NCBI GenBank assembly: GCA_903853895.1
Contig: CAINUX010000135.1
Location: 1-34,171, forward strand
Length of the DNA stretch: 34,171 bases
Reading direction: 5' to 3'
DNA from: an uncultured beta proteobacterium
GTDB lineage: Bacteria; Pseudomonadota; Gammaproteobacteria; Burkholderiales; Burkholderiaceae_C
In this document: positions 14,641-24,773 of the stretch, piece by piece
Layout: every line of letters starts with the position of its first letter
Numbering within the stretch: the stretch's first letter is position 1
Made by a program: the position numbers and the translations under genes
The notes under the pieces: model-generated
What the model was told of the DNA's origin: nothing
Databases searched by the model: none
What the model saw: the letters and a program-made list of their open reading frames with translations, nothing else

Positions 14641-15639
14641 ATGAAAGTTTTTCGCGGCTTCCACCACCCTGGCGTTGCCCCTGCCTGTGCACTGACGATC
14701 GGCAATTTCGACGGCGTGCACCGCGGCCACCAGGCCATGCTGGCCTTGTTGCGTGGCGAAGCACAGCAGCGTGGCGTGCCCAGCTGCGTTCTGACCTTTG
14801 AGCCGCACCCGCGCGACTACTTTGCCGAGAAGTTCAAGAAACCGGATCTGGCGCCCGCTCGGGTCGGCACCTTGCGCGACAAACTGGACGACCTGGCCAA
14901 CTGCGGTGTCGACCAGACTGTGGTCCTGCCCTTTGACGCCCGCCTCGCCGCACAGACCCCCCAGATTTTTGTCGACGACGTGCTGGTGCGCGGCCTGGGC
15001 GCACGCTATGTGCTGGTGGGCGACGATTTCCGCTTTGGCGCCCAGCGCGCCGGCGACTACGCCTTTCTGGACGCTGCGGGTGACGCCCAGGGCTTTGATG
15101 TGGCGCGCATGAACAGCTACGAGGTACACGGTTTACGTGTCTCCAGCTCGGCCGTGCGCGAGGCGCTGGGCCAGGGCCGCATGCAGGACGCGGCACGCTT
15201 GCTGGGGCGGCCGTATTGCATCTCGGGTCATGTGGTGCATGGACGCAAACTCGGTCGCACGCTGGGCCAAGACGCACAGCATCCCGCGGGGATGCGGACG
15301 CTTAACTTGCGCTTTGCGCACTGGAAACCCGCCGCCAGCGGCATTTTTGCCGTGCTGGTGCATGGCCTGAGCGACAAGCCGCTACAGGGTGTGGCCAACC
15401 TGGGCGTGCGCCCTTCGCTGGACCCTAATGATGTGAACGGCGGACGCGTGCTACTGGAGACCCATTGCCTGGATTGGCCCGCCGACCTGGGTCCCGAAGG
15501 GGCCTACGGTAAAATCATCCGCGTGGAACTACTGCACAAACTACACGACGAGCGGAAGTACGACGGTCTGGACGCCCTGACACAGGGCATACGCCAGGAC
15601 TGCGACGACGCGCGCGCCTGGTTCGCCGCCCGAATTTGA
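14641..15639 (+). CDS. ribF: Bifunctional riboflavin kinase / FAD synthetase
   Basis: A 332-residue enzyme making FMN from riboflavin and then FAD. The N-terminal FMN adenylyltransferase domain (1-185) has the nucleotidyl-transferase motif TIGNFDGVHRGH (19-30), TFEPHPRDYF (52-61), GDDFRFG (127-133) and VSSSAVREAL. The C-terminal flavokinase domain starts GHVVHGRKLGRTLG (196-209). The motif usually reading GFPTANL directly after LGR-T-LG is here displaced by an insert, QDAQHPAGM (210-218), before RTLNLRF, in which the Thr and Asn of the motif are kept. GVANLGVRPSL and LLETHCLD are present. ATG 14641 was chosen; an upstream TTG has no support. It leads the usual ribF-ileS-lspA order. A TATC-AAAAA-GATA palindrome lies just before the start. 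Confidence 0.95.
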   Translation: MKVFRGFHHPGVAPACALTIGNFDGVHRGHQAMLALLRGEAQQRGVPSCVLTFEPHPRDYFAEKFKKPDLAPARVGTLRDKLDDLANCGVDQTVVLPFDARLAAQTPQIFVDDVLVRGLGARYVLVGDDFRFGAQRAGDYAFLDAAGDAQGFDVARMNSYEVHGLRVSSSAVREALGQGRMQDAARLLGRPYCISGHVVHGRKLGRTLGQDAQHPAGMRTLNLRFAHWKPAASGIFAVLVHGLSDKPLQGVANLGVRPSLDPNDVNGGRVLLETHCLDWPADLGPEGAYGKIIRVELLHKLHDERKYDGLDALTQGIRQDCDDARAWFAARI

Positions 15640-15770
15640 CCGGGCCGACCACCCGGTCAGCGACGCACCTTGCCCCGCGTCACCTCTTCCCACAAAGAGC
15701 TTCGACTTTGCGTCCGGCACCCACCGTGGTGACGGCAAGGCCCCACACGATTTCCTAGATTGAGCACGCC
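15640..15770 (+). other. ribF-ileS intergenic region with hairpins
   Basis: GACCGGG/CCCGGTC (7-base arms, 7-base loop) begins at the ribF stop. A looser pairing follows between CCTTGCC-GTCACC around 15669-15683 and GGTGACGGCAAGG at 15728-15740. AAGAGCTTCG (15695-15704) and CTAGATTGAG (15755-15764) match the halves of the sequence before the small acyl-CoA dehydrogenase gene (7637-7656). No ORF is supported. Confidence 0.45.
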
Positions 15771-18692
15771 ATGACTGACACCACCACAACTCCTGTCGAT
15801 TACCGCAGCACCCTGAACCTGCCCGACACCTCTTTCCCCATGCGCGGCGACCTGCCCAAGCGCGAGCCAGGCTGGGTCAAAACCTGGAACGAGGAGGGTC
15901 TATACAAAAAGCTCCGTGAACACCGCCAGGGCGCGCCCCTGTTTGTGCTGCACGACGGCCCGCCGTATGCCAATGGCAAGCTGCACATCGGCCACGCGCT
16001 GAACAAGGTGCTCAAGGACATGATCGTCAAGTCCAAGCAATTGGGTGGCTTTGATGCGCAGTACATCCCCGGCTGGGACTGCCATGGACTGCCGATTGAA
16101 AACGCCATCGAAAAACTGCACGGCCGCAACCTGAGTCGTGATGACATGCAGGCCAAGAGCCGCGCCTACGCGACCGAGCAGATCGACCAACAGCGCGAGG
16201 ACTTCAAGCGCCTGGGTGTGCTGGGCGACTGGGAGCGCCCCTACCGCACCATGGACCCGGCCAACGAGGGCGGCCAAATCCGCGCCTTCAAACGCGTCAT
16301 CGAGCGCGGCTTTGTGTACCGCGGCTTGAAGCCGGTGTACTGGTGCTTTGACTGCGGCTCCAGCCTGGCCGAATTCGAGATCGAATACGCCGACAAAAAG
16401 AGTGACACGCTGGACGTGGCCTTTGAGGCCGCCGACAAGCAGGCGCTGCTGCAAGCCTTCTTCCCTGGCAATCTGGCCGACCACGCGTCGGCGGCACTGG
16501 TCGCGTCCCGGCTGGAAGCCAAGTCCGCGTTCATCGTGATCTGGACCACGACCGCGTGGACGATCCCTGCCAACCAGGCGCTCAACGCCCATCCAGAACT
16601 GGTCTACGCCCTCGTCGACACGCCGCGCGGCCTGCTGGTGCTGGCCGAAGACCTGGTGGAGAAGTGCCTCGAGCGTTATGGCATCACCGGTACCGTGATA
16701 GCCAGCACCACCGGCAAGCAGCTCGGCGGCCTGAACTTCAAACACCCCTTGCACGATGTGGACCCGGGCTATGCCCGCATGGCACCGGTCTATCTTGCCG
16801 ACTACGTCAGCGCGGTGGATGGCACCGGCATCGTGCATTCGTCGCCCGCCTATGGTGTGGACGACTTCAACAGCTGCGTGGCCCATGGCCTCAAGTACGA
16901 CGACATCCTGAACCCGGTGCAGGGCAATGGCCAGTACGCTACCGAGTTGCCGCTGTTTGGTGGACTCAACATCTGGAAAGCCTGCCCCGTCATCCTGACG
17001 ACACTGGCGGACGCCGGTCGCCTGATGGCCACCAGCCCCATCGTGCACAGCTACCCGCATTGCTGGCGCCACAAGACGCCCGTGATCTACCGCGCAGCAG
17101 CCCAATGGTTCATCCGAATGGACGAAGGCCCCGGTGTGTTCACGCTGGACAAGGCGCCCAAGACCCTGCGTCAATTGGCGCTGGACGCCATCGAGCAGAC
17201 CCGGTTCTACCCCGAGAACGGCAAGACCCGCCTGCGCGACATGATCGCCAACCGGCCCGACTGGTGCATCAGCCGCCAGCGCAGTTGGGGCGTGCCCGTG
17301 CCCTTCTTCCTGCACAAGGATTCGGGCGAACTGCACCCCAACACCATGGCCATCCTGGACCAGGCGGCGGACATCGTTGAAAAGGGCGGCATTGAGGCCT
17401 GGAGCCGCGTGACGGTCGAGGAAATTTTGGGCGCGGCAGATGCGCCTCATTACACCAAGAGCACCGACATTCTGGAGGTGTGGTTTGACTCCGGCTCGAC
17501 CTTCCAGCACGTGCTGCGCGGCAGCCACAAGGATGCCTATGCCCGCCCCCCATTCCATGCCGAAGGGCCTGAGGCGGACCTGTACCTGGAGGGCCACGAC
17601 CAGCACCGCGGCTGGTTCCACAGCTCGCTGCTGTTGGGCTGCGCCCTGTACGACCGCGCGCCCTACAAAGGCCTGCTGACCCACGGCTTTGCCACCGACG
17701 GCCAGGGCCGCAAGATGAGCAAATCGCTGGGCAACACAGTGGAACCACAAAGCGTGACCAGCAAGATGGGCGCCGAAATCGTGCGCCTGTGGGTGGCCAG
17801 CACCGATTACTCTGGCGACCTGAACATCGACGACAAGATCCTGGCGCGCGTGGTGGACACCTACCGCCGCGTGCGCAACACGCTGAAGTTCTTGCTGGCC
17901 AACGTCAGCGACTTTGACCCGGCCAAGGACGCCGTGCCGCTGGAACAGATGCTGGAGATCGACCGCTATGCACTGAGCCGCGCCGCGCAGTTGCAGGCCG
18001 ACATCCTGGCGCACTTCAACGTCTATGAGTTCCACCCCGTGGTCTCCAAACTGCAAATCTATTGCAGTGAAGACCTGGGCGCCTTCTACCTGGACATCCT
18101 GAAAGACCGGCTCTACACTACCGGCGCCAACAGCCAGGCACGCCGCTCGGCGCAAACCGCGCTGTGGCAGATTACCCAAACCATGTTGCGCTGGATGGCG
18201 CCCTTCCTGAGCTTTACCGCCGAGGAAGCCTGGGCCGTGCTGGGTGCCGCCAACAAAACGCCGACTGCGACCAAAGAGTCCATCTTCATGGACACCTATG
18301 TGGCGTTTGATGCGCCCGATGCCGCGCTGCTGGCCAAATGGAGCCGCATCCGCGAAATCCGCGAGGCGGTGAACAAGGACATCGAGACGCTGCGCGCCGA
18401 TGGCCAGGTGGGATCAAGCCTGCAGGCCAACGTGACGCTGACGGTCAACGCCGAGGACCATGCCCTGCTGTCCAGCCTGGGCGAAGACCTGAAGTTCGTG
18501 TTCATCACGTCTGCTATTGATTTGGTAGTGGGTGAGGCAATATCGGCGAGGGTTAGCGCCTCAAATGCAACCAAGTGCGAGCGCTGCTGGCACTACCGGG
18601 ACGATGTGGGTGCCGACGCAACGCATCCCACCCTGTGCGGCCGCTGCACCAGCAACCTGTTTGGCGCGGGTGAAGCCCGGGTCTGCGCATGA
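15771..18692 (+). CDS. ileS: Isoleucyl-tRNA synthetase
   Basis: A 973-residue class I aminoacyl-tRNA synthetase that charges tRNA-Ile. HIGH is at residues 72-75 ([16 protein letters not shown]), followed by [11 protein letters not shown]. The editing domain (about 200-400) includes [30 protein letters not shown] leads to KMSKS at 648-652. The C-terminal zinc module begins [10 protein letters not shown] (C936, C939) and continues CGRC, the form of typical bacterial enzymes. Just before it, residues 913-933 (about 18508-18569) are encoded by a dispersed repeat with rare codons (ata, agg) and replace the usual linker. ATG 15771 gives the family start. The stop lies 20 bases before lspA. Confidence 0.98.
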   Translation: MTDTTTTPVDYRSTLNLPDTSFPMRGDLPKREPGWVKTWNEEGLYKKLREHRQGAPLFVLHDGPPYANGKLHIGHALNKVLKDMIVKSKQLGGFDAQYIPGWDCHGLPIENAIEKLHGRNLSRDDMQAKSRAYATEQIDQQREDFKRLGVLGDWERPYRTMDPANEGGQIRAFKRVIERGFVYRGLKPVYWCFDCGSSLAEFEIEYADKKSDTLDVAFEAADKQALLQAFFPGNLADHASAALVASRLEAKSAFIVIWTTTAWTIPANQALNAHPELVYALVDTPRGLLVLAEDLVEKCLERYGITGTVIASTTGKQLGGLNFKHPLHDVDPGYARMAPVYLADYVSAVDGTGIVHSSPAYGVDDFNSCVAHGLKYDDILNPVQGNGQYATELPLFGGLNIWKACPVILTTLADAGRLMATSPIVHSYPHCWRHKTPVIYRAAAQWFIRMDEGPGVFTLDKAPKTLRQLALDAIEQTRFYPENGKTRLRDMIANRPDWCISRQRSWGVPVPFFLHKDSGELHPNTMAILDQAADIVEKGGIEAWSRVTVEEILGAADAPHYTKSTDILEVWFDSGSTFQHVLRGSHKDAYARPPFHAEGPEADLYLEGHDQHRGWFHSSLLLGCALYDRAPYKGLLTHGFATDGQGRKMSKSLGNTVEPQSVTSKMGAEIVRLWVASTDYSGDLNIDDKILARVVDTYRRVRNTLKFLLANVSDFDPAKDAVPLEQMLEIDRYALSRAAQLQADILAHFNVYEFHPVVSKLQIYCSEDLGAFYLDILKDRLYTTGANSQARRSAQTALWQITQTMLRWMAPFLSFTAEEAWAVLGAANKTPTATKESIFMDTYVAFDAPDAALLAKWSRIREIREAVNKDIETLRADGQVGSSLQANVTLTVNAEDHALLSSLGEDLKFVFITSAIDLVVGEAISARVSASNATKCERCWHYRDDVGADATHPTLCGRCTSNLFGAGEARVCA
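18508..18569 (-). repeat. Dispersed CTAGCCCTC repeat, copy inside ileS
   Basis: Plus-strand TGCTATTGAT (18511-18520) and GGCGAGGGTTAGCGCCTCAAA (about 18545-18565) are the two ends of the element, inverse to the copies at 4012 and 27540. The core reads TAACCCTCGCC on the minus strand instead of TAGCCCTCGTG. It is translated in frame as the linker before the IleS zinc domain. Confidence 0.55.
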
Positions 18693-18711
18693 TGCGCCGG
18701 GAGGCATGAAT

Positions 18712-19230
18712 ATGGCACGTACTTTTGGCAAATCGTCTGGCGCCGGCATGCTGCAATGGCTGGGCCTGGCCTTCATCATCCTGCTGGTAGACCAGTTCAC
18801 CAAGGTGCTGATCCTGGGCTACTACCACCTGGGTGACAGCACCTATGTGACCAGCTTCTTCAACGTGGTACGGGTGCACAACACCGGCGCAGCGTTCTCG
18901 TTCCTAGCCGGTGCCTCTGGCTGGCAGCGCTGGTTCTTCACGGTGCTGGGGTTTGTGGCGGCGGCCGTCATCATCACCATGCTTCGGTCACATCCCGGCC
19001 AAAAGCTGTTCAGCTTTGCCATGGCCTGTATCCTGGGCGGCGCCATTGGCAATGTGGTGGACCGCATGGCGCATGGCTATGTAATTGATTTCCTGGACTT
19101 CCACTGGCGCTGGATGGACCCCGTGTTCCACGGCGGACACTTCCCGGCCTTCAACGTGGCTGACAGCGCGATCAGCATTGGCGCAGCCTGCCTGATTCTG
19201 GACGAACTGCTCCGCGTCAAACGAAGCTAG
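18712..19230 (+). CDS. lspA: Lipoprotein signal peptidase (signal peptidase II)
   Basis: A 172-residue inner-membrane aspartic protease that removes signal peptides from diacylated prolipoproteins. Four membrane helices are visible (about 14-34, 75-92, 98-116, 147-166). The catalytic aspartates are D118 in [11 protein letters not shown] and D151 in [11 protein letters not shown]; the NTGAAFSFL motif (57-65) is also present. Of two ATGs, 18712 was chosen because GGGAGG at 18699-18704 is 7 bases upstream, whereas it is too close to the ATG at 18706. It is co-transcribed with ileS. Its stop codon overlaps the stop of the convergent outer-membrane protein gene in the sequence CTAG. Confidence 0.96.
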   Translation: MARTFGKSSGAGMLQWLGLAFIILLVDQFTKVLILGYYHLGDSTYVTSFFNVVRVHNTGAAFSFLAGASGWQRWFFTVLGFVAAAVIITMLRSHPGQKLFSFAMACILGGAIGNVVDRMAHGYVIDFLDFHWRWMDPVFHGGHFPAFNVADSAISIGAACLILDELLRVKRS

Positions 19231-20096
19231 AAGCGCCAGCCGGCTGCAATCAGCCACTCGTTGTAGGTGAAGCTCTGTGACGCCTTGTCGTCTTTGGAAC
19301 TGGTTCGCACATCGGGCATATTCACGTAGCCAAACTTGTAGGCCGTGCGGAAGAAGAAGTCTTTGAACAAGTCGACTTCCAGACCGCCACCCAAACCGGC
19401 GCTGTAGCCGGCCAGGTGAAATTCGTCATTGCGCACACGCCCGACCACCCCCAGCGTGACGTTGCTCTTGGGCACTACCACGCCCAAGCCTGCCAACGCA
19501 AAGAGCCGTGTTGGAACACTGGGACCAAAGAGACTCACCGGATACTGTTTTTCCAGTTCCACGCTGATGATGTTTAGACCATCGGTGTGCTCATAGGTCA
19601 GGAATTGTTCGGTCAGCACCTGCTGCCCGGTTTGGGTCACGCCCTTGATCTGACCCGAAATCGGCACCGACTGGTCTTGCGCCATGTAGTACTTCATGTG
19701 GTCAAGGTTCAGCGCGATGGCGATGTCGCTGGTGTACTGGTAGGCCAGCCGCATATTGGTCTGCGGAATGGTGATCTCGCTGGGGCGCAGGTAGATGCCA
19801 AACACATTGGCCCAGGTGGCATCGGTCTGGATGTCGGTGGCCGCCACGTTCTTCAACGTGAAGTTGTGGTCTGCACCTGAAAAACTGATATCTGAATTGG
19901 AGTAGTTGGCGCGGTTCCAGCCCCAGTAGATCGACCATTTCTTTGCACTCGCAGCACCTTTCTCGGCGGCAGCGAGGGCACCACCGGCGGAAGACGCCGA
20001 GGAACCAGGCGTTTGTGCCCACGCGGCGGACACAACAAAAAGGCTGGCAGCACACAGTGCGACAGCCCGAAGGGTAAAGGGTGAAGTGGACGTCAT
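19227..20096 (-). CDS. Outer-membrane beta-barrel protein, OmpW-like
   Basis: A 289-residue protein with a signal peptide (cleavage likely after AWA, residue 27). After a Ser/Ala-rich linker, the mature chain is made of alternating amphipathic strands ([89 protein letters not shown]) and ends in the C-terminal aromatic WRF needed for outer-membrane insertion. The layout resembles OmpW/OprG-type 8-strand barrels, but the sequence match is loose. Ligand or transport role unknown. No clear ribosome-binding site precedes ATG 20096. It is convergent with lspA with a 4-base overlap. Confidence 0.75.
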   Translation of the reverse strand: MTSTSPFTLRAVALCAASLFVVSAAWAQTPGSSASSAGGALAAAEKGAASAKKWSIYWGWNRANYSNSDISFSGADHNFTLKNVAATDIQTDATWANVFGIYLRPSEITIPQTNMRLAYQYTSDIAIALNLDHMKYYMAQDQSVPISGQIKGVTQTGQQVLTEQFLTYEHTDGLNIISVELEKQYPVSLFGPSVPTRLFALAGLGVVVPKSNVTLGVVGRVRNDEFHLAGYSAGLGGGLEVDLFKDFFFRTAYKFGYVNMPDVRTSSKDDKASQSFTYNEWLIAAGWRF

Positions 20097-20132
20097 AGGG
20101 GAGCGATTTTACCCGCCCCGCCTACCGCGGCC

Positions 20133-21128
20133 TCACAGCGTGAGGATCGTACAGCCAGTTGTTTGACGTGCCTCAAGGGCGATGTGCGCCTTCTGCACAT
20201 CTTCCAGCACAAATCGCTGGTCAATGCGAATCTTCACCTGGCCACCGACCACCACGGCAAACAGGTCATCCGCCATGGCCTGCGTACTTTCGCGGGTGGC
20301 AATGTGGGTGAACAGCGTCTGACGGGTCAGGTACAGTGAGCCCTTGGGGCCGAGAATGCCCGGCGCCATGGGCGCGACCGGACCCGATGCATTGCCAAAA
20401 CTCGCCATCAGGCCAAAGGGTGCGAGGCAGTCCAGCGATTTGTCCCAGGTGTCTTTGCCGACCGAGTCATACACCACCTTGACGCCCTTGCCGCCAGTGA
20501 TCTCCTTGACCCGCGCCGCAAAATCATCAGTTGCATAATTGATAGCAAACTCTGCCCCATTGGTGAGGGCTAGAGCACATTTTTCGTCAGAACCTGCTGT
20601 GCCGATGAGTCGCAGGCCCAGCGCATTCGCCCACTGGCAGGCAATCAGACCGACACCACCGGCGGCGGCGTGGAACAGCACAAAATCACCAGGGTTCAGG
20701 CCGCCTTGGGGCAAGGTCTTCTTCAACAGGTATTGTGCCGTCAAGCCCTTGAGCATCATGGCTGCACCGGTATCAAAAGAGATGGCGTCGGGCAGCTTGC
20801 ACACGCATTTGGCTGGCATGACCCGCAAATCACAGTAGCTGCCCGGGGGCTGGCTGGCGTACGCTGCACGGTCGCCCACTTGCAGGTGGGTCACGCCCTC
20901 GCCCACTGCCTCGACGACGCCAGCGGCCTCCATGCCGAGCTGCAGGGGCATGGCCATGGGATAGAGGCCGCTGCGCTGGTAAACATCAATGAAGTTCAGG
21001 CCGACGGCCTTGTGGTGGATGCGGATTTCGCCAGGGCCGGGGTCACCAACGCTGACCTGTACCAGCTTGAGCTGCTCGGGGCCGCCGTGTTGATCGATGC
21101 GAATGGCTCGGGATTGAAACTGGCTCAT
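20133..21128 (-). CDS. NADPH:quinone oxidoreductase (zinc-independent MDR family)
   Basis: A 331-residue medium-chain reductase similar to QorA, reducing quinones or other carbonyl or alkene acceptors with NADPH. The N-terminal GroES-like fold has GLNFIDVYQRSGLYP (residues 44-58) and lacks the catalytic zinc ligands. The nucleotide-binding Rossmann motif is AAAGGVGLIACQWA (154-167). The region LALTNGAEFAINYATDD (about 185-205) is encoded by a dispersed repeat (20531-20590); it coincides with the usual surface segment before the D/N-Y-T motif, so the fold should be intact. ATG 21128 has GGAG about 8 bases upstream. It is divergent from the EamA transporter gene. Confidence 0.9.
   Translation of the reverse strand: MSQFQSRAIRIDQHGGPEQLKLVQVSVGDPGPGEIRIHHKAVGLNFIDVYQRSGLYPMAMPLQLGMEAAGVVEAVGEGVTHLQVGDRAAYASQPPGSYCDLRVMPAKCVCKLPDAISFDTGAAMMLKGLTAQYLLKKTLPQGGLNPGDFVLFHAAAGGVGLIACQWANALGLRLIGTAGSDEKCALALTNGAEFAINYATDDFAARVKEITGGKGVKVVYDSVGKDTWDKSLDCLAPFGLMASFGNASGPVAPMAPGILGPKGSLYLTRQTLFTHIATRESTQAMADDLFAVVVGGQVKIRIDQRFVLEDVQKAHIALEARQTTGCTILTL
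20531..20590 (-). repeat. Dispersed CTAGCCCTC repeat, copy inside the quinone oxidoreductase gene
   Basis: Plus strand: TTGATAGCAAACTCTGCC begins near 20539 and GGTGAGGGCTAGAGCACATT near 20572. On the minus strand the core is CTAGCCCTCACC. Same layout as the copies at 4012 and 27540. Read in frame on the minus strand. Confidence 0.65.
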
Positions 21129-21236
21129 GGTGTTCTCCGTTAACGATGGTTACCTGACTGTGGCAGTGGTCGCCATGGTGCCACGAAATAGCCCTCGCCG
21201 CATACCTATGGCCATTACCATGGGTACAGTCCACCC

Positions 21237-22139
21237 ATGACCCAACGCCTGACACCCACAGCGGCCGTGCTGCTCATTATTCCGCCCATGCTTTGGGCTG
21301 GCAATGCCGTGGTCGGACGTGTGGTCAGCCCGCTGATTTCGCCGATGACGCTCAATCTGTTGCGCTGGACGTTTGCATTCCTGCTACTGTTGCCGCTGGC
21401 GGGCAGCGTTTTACGGCGGGAAAGCCCGCTGTGGAGTCAGTGGCGCCGATTCGCCTTTCTGGCGCTGCTGAGCACCAGCGGCTACAACGCTCTGCTCTAC
21501 CTGGCGCTAAACACCTCCACCCCCATCAACGTCACGCTGGTGGGTGCCAGTACGCCGGTGTGGATGCTGTTGATCGGGCGCTTCTTCTTCGGCACCCCGG
21601 TGTCGGCCCGGCAACTGGTGGGCGCCGTGTTGTCTATTGGCGGAGTAGTGCTGGTACTGTGCCGGGGTCAATGGACGTTGCTGCTGGGCCTGCATCTGGT
21701 AGTCGGTGACCTCTATGTCCTGTTGGCCAGCATGGGCTGGGCCTACTACAGCTGGATGCTGGCCCACCCGACACCGGAGTCTGCGTCTCTGCGCGCTGAC
21801 TGGGCCGCATTTTTGCTGGGTCAGATCGTGTTCGGACTGGGCTGGTCCCTGCTGTTTGCGGGTGCGGAATGGACGTTTACCGACGCCCGCCTGCAATGGG
21901 GTTGGCCACTGGTAGCTGCACTGCTATTCATTGCCGTGGGGCCGGCCGTCATCGCCTACCGGGCCTGGGGTGCCGGTGTGTCACGCGCGGGGCCGGCAGT
22001 TGCAGGTTTTTTTATCAACCTGACACCCCTGTTCACGGCGTTGCTGTCATCTGCTTTTTTGGGTGAAGTACCGCAACTCTTTCACGCGATGGCCTTTGTA
22101 CTGATCGTGTCGGGCATTGTGCTGTCATCGCACCGCTAG
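21237..22139 (+). CDS. EamA/DMT-superfamily transporter
   Basis: A 300-residue inner-membrane protein with about ten hydrophobic helices arranged as two EamA repeats (1-145 and 155-300). Family signatures include ILLIIPPMLWAGNAVVGRVV-like residues 11-30, in which WAGN is typical, NVTLVGASTPVWMLLIGRFF and the closing segment GEVPQLFHAMAFVLIVSGIV. Members export amino acids or other metabolites; the substrate here cannot be predicted. It is divergent from the quinone oxidoreductase and convergent with the GGDEF-EAL gene, with a 15-base overlap of the 3' ends. A second EamA paralogue lies at 30512. Confidence 0.87.
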   Translation: MTQRLTPTAAVLLIIPPMLWAGNAVVGRVVSPLISPMTLNLLRWTFAFLLLLPLAGSVLRRESPLWSQWRRFAFLALLSTSGYNALLYLALNTSTPINVTLVGASTPVWMLLIGRFFFGTPVSARQLVGAVLSIGGVVLVLCRGQWTLLLGLHLVVGDLYVLLASMGWAYYSWMLAHPTPESASLRADWAAFLLGQIVFGLGWSLLFAGAEWTFTDARLQWGWPLVAALLFIAVGPAVIAYRAWGAGVSRAGPAVAGFFINLTPLFTALLSSAFLGEVPQLFHAMAFVLIVSGIVLSSHR

Positions 22140-24773
22140 CAAGGCGTGCAAGGCGTCCGCCGGTGCCGGCCTGGCAAAGAAATAGCCCTGGTACAGCTCG
22201 CAGCCGTATTGCGCCAGCAATTCCTTTTGCGCCGAGGTCTCCACTCCCTCGGCAATCACTTCCAACCCCAGGCTGCGCGCCATGGCAATGATGGTTTGCA
22301 CGATCAGGCCATCGCTGTGGCGCACCCCGAGGTTTCGGACAAACGACTGGTCAATCTTCAGCTGGTCCAGCGGCAGACGCGTCAGATAGGCCAACGATGA
22401 ATACCCGGTGCCAAAGTCATCAACCGAGAACTGAACGCCCGTGGCTTTGAGCAGGGTCATCTTGGCGATGCAGTCGTCAACGTTGTCCAGCATCAGGGAC
22501 TCAGTCAGCTCCAGCTTGAGCATCTGACTCTGAATTCCGGTCTCGCGAATCATATCGGCTACCAGCTGCACAAAATCACTCTGACGGAACTGGCGCGCGC
22601 TGACGTTGACCGCGAGTTGCAGCGCGCCTATGCGCGCATCACCCTGCCAGGCGGCCAATTGCTCACATGCAGTGCGCAAGACCCAGACGCCTATTGGTAC
22701 GATCAATTCACTCTCTTCCGCGACAGTGATGAAATCCCCGGGGGGCACCAGTCCGCGCAACGGGTGGCGCCAGCGCAGCAAGCCCTCGGCCCCCACCATC
22801 CGTCCGTCCAGGGCGAACTGTGGCTGGTAGTGCAGCTCAAACTCACCCCGTGTCAGCGCCAGGCGCAGATCCGCTTCCAGTTGCACCCGGTCACTGATAG
22901 CGGCCTGCATCCGGGGGTCAAAGAAACACAGGGCGTTGCCGAGCTGGGCCTTGACCTGGTACATGGCAATGTCGGCCTGTTTGAGCAGCTCCGATGCCAC
23001 CTGCGCCTGCGCCCCGAACAATGTGGCGCCCATGCTGCAGGTGCTGCGGTGCGGTTGCTCACCCAGCACATAGGGCTGGTTCAGGGCTTGCAGCATCTTC
23101 TCTCCGATTTGCTGCGCCAATTGGGCCGCATAGCGTTCATCCTGCGACAAGTCACTGAGCATCACGACAAACTCGTCACCCCCCAGGCGAGCAACCGTAT
23201 CCGAGTCCCGCACGCAAGCCTTCAGCCGCTGGGCGACTTGTTGCAGCAACTGGTCACCGACCTCGTGGCCCATGGTGTCATTGACCCGTTTGAAATGGTC
23301 CAGATCCAGAAACAGCAGGGCTCCCAGCTGGCACGATCGCGACGCCGTTGCCGTGGCTTGTGACAGCCGGTCCAGCAACAGGCGTCGGTTAGGCAAGCCG
23401 GTGAGCGCATCGTAGAAAGCCAGGGTCTCAATCTCTGCGCTGGCCAGGCGCATGGCCGTCACATCGTGGTAGGTTATGACCATGCCGCCATCGGGTGTGG
23501 CGCGTTCCGTGATCTCAATGTGGCTCCCGTTGGGGAGTACCTGCTGGTGGGGCAGACCCACCGACGACTGGGCTCTGATGCGCTCGTCGACCCAGTGCTG
23601 TCGCTCCTTGTCATCGGCCTGTGGCAAGTGGTGTCGGGCCGCCATCTCCAGCACCGCACGAAACGGCACGAGCGCCGCGATGGTGCCAGCCATCCACGGG
23701 AAGAGATCCACAAACCGGCGATTCCACTGCACCACCCGGTGCTGCGCATCCAGCAACACAAACCCGCTGACCATCGACTCCAGAGCCTGGTCGAGCGTAG
23801 TCTTGGACTGGTCAATTGCCGCGCGGGCAGTCGCGATCCGGTTCAGGAAGACCACGACAAAACCACCGGCCAGCAGGATCAAAAGACTCAGTGCCCCCGC
23901 TGCGGTCAGCACGATGTTTCGGTCTGTGCGCCATTCCCCCAAGGCCGCCTCCACAGGAATACTTGCCGTTAGCCACAGGTCACGGTAAAGCAACGGTCGG
24001 GTCACCACCAGGGCGGGTGACTGGGTCAATCGGGCCGACGCCAGTGGCGTACCTTCAGCGACCGCCATTGCAGCACTCAACGCCGGGGTCAAGCGTACGT
24101 TGGTGCGGGCATCCTGCGTTGGAACACCGAGCAGCAATTGCCCATCGACCCGCTCCAAGGTGACTTGCAGGGCCGCAATGTCAGTGCCCTGCATCAGCAC
24201 GGCAGAAAGCATCGCGGTGGGCACCTCGGCGACGGCCAGCAGCTTGGAGCCGTCCGCCATGCGAACATAGCGCCCAAAATATAGTACGCGCTCCGAACTG
24301 GCAAAGCTGACCACCGGTGCGCTGACGATGAGCGTGGATATGGACTGGCCCAACGCTTCATCCACAAACTCCTTGGGAAGATCGCGTTGGCGCGAAGCGC
24401 CAAATGGCTCGGAAGAAGCGAAAACCCGCCCCGTCTCATCGACCAGGGCGACAAACCGCACCATGAGGTTCTGACTGGCAGCGTTGCGCAACAAGGCACT
24501 CGCCGCCTCGGCATCGACCCACTCCGGCATGGTGGTGGACAAGCCCAGAAACGCATCGGTTCCGGCAAGCAGCACATCAATCGCGAGCAAGGACCGATTC
24601 AGCGCCGCCTCGGCGCCTGACAGAAACCGGGTAGCCTGAGCCTGCCTATCTGCCAGTGCCCTTAGGCGGGCATCCCACACCTGATAAGCGGCACCAGCGG
24701 CGATCACGGTCAAGAGGGCCACAACCACGCCCCATACCGTGGTTTGGATGCGCGCCGGTGTAGCCGAACTCAT
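22125..24773 (-). CDS. Membrane-bound PAS-GGDEF-EAL c-di-GMP enzyme
   Basis: An 882-residue bifunctional sensor that can make and/or degrade c-di-GMP. Helices at 13-33 and 287-311 frame a periplasmic region of about 250 residues with cache-like features (LVDETGRVFASSEPFG, YVRMADGSKLLAVAEVPTAM). A PAS domain (about 322-440) follows. The GGDEF domain has an intact GGDEF (531-535) and inhibitory I-site RDSD (522-525). The EAL domain has EGLLR (E663), N723 in AVNVSARQF, E755 in LELTES, DDFGTGYSS (785-793), K806 and E842 in AEGVET, so both activities look possible. The start was set at ATG 24773: it overlaps the TGA of the upstream binding-protein gene (ATGA), indicating translational coupling and shared function. 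Confidence 0.93.
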   Translation of the reverse strand: MSSATPARIQTTVWGVVVALLTVIAAGAAYQVWDARLRALADRQAQATRFLSGAEAALNRSLLAIDVLLAGTDAFLGLSTTMPEWVDAEAASALLRNAASQNLMVRFVALVDETGRVFASSEPFGASRQRDLPKEFVDEALGQSISTLIVSAPVVSFASSERVLYFGRYVRMADGSKLLAVAEVPTAMLSAVLMQGTDIAALQVTLERVDGQLLLGVPTQDARTNVRLTPALSAAMAVAEGTPLASARLTQSPALVVTRPLLYRDLWLTASIPVEAALGEWRTDRNIVLTAAGALSLLILLAGGFVVVFLNRIATARAAIDQSKTTLDQALESMVSGFVLLDAQHRVVQWNRRFVDLFPWMAGTIAALVPFRAVLEMAARHHLPQADDKERQHWVDERIRAQSSVGLPHQQVLPNGSHIEITERATPDGGMVITYHDVTAMRLASAEIETLAFYDALTGLPNRRLLLDRLSQATATASRSCQLGALLFLDLDHFKRVNDTMGHEVGDQLLQQVAQRLKACVRDSDTVARLGGDEFVVMLSDLSQDERYAAQLAQQIGEKMLQALNQPYVLGEQPHRSTCSMGATLFGAQAQVASELLKQADIAMYQVKAQLGNALCFFDPRMQAAISDRVQLEADLRLALTRGEFELHYQPQFALDGRMVGAEGLLRWRHPLRGLVPPGDFITVAEESELIVPIGVWVLRTACEQLAAWQGDARIGALQLAVNVSARQFRQSDFVQLVADMIRETGIQSQMLKLELTESLMLDNVDDCIAKMTLLKATGVQFSVDDFGTGYSSLAYLTRLPLDQLKIDQSFVRNLGVRHSDGLIVQTIIAMARSLGLEVIAEGVETSAQKELLAQYGCELYQGYFFARPAPADALHALLAVR

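Noticed and set aside
15900-18179. Long open frame (759 codons) antisense to ileS
   Set aside because: It is the mirror of a GC-rich, conserved gene with every catalytic motif; the antisense translation is low in recognisable motifs and rich in Gly/Ala/Val/His typical of shadow frames.
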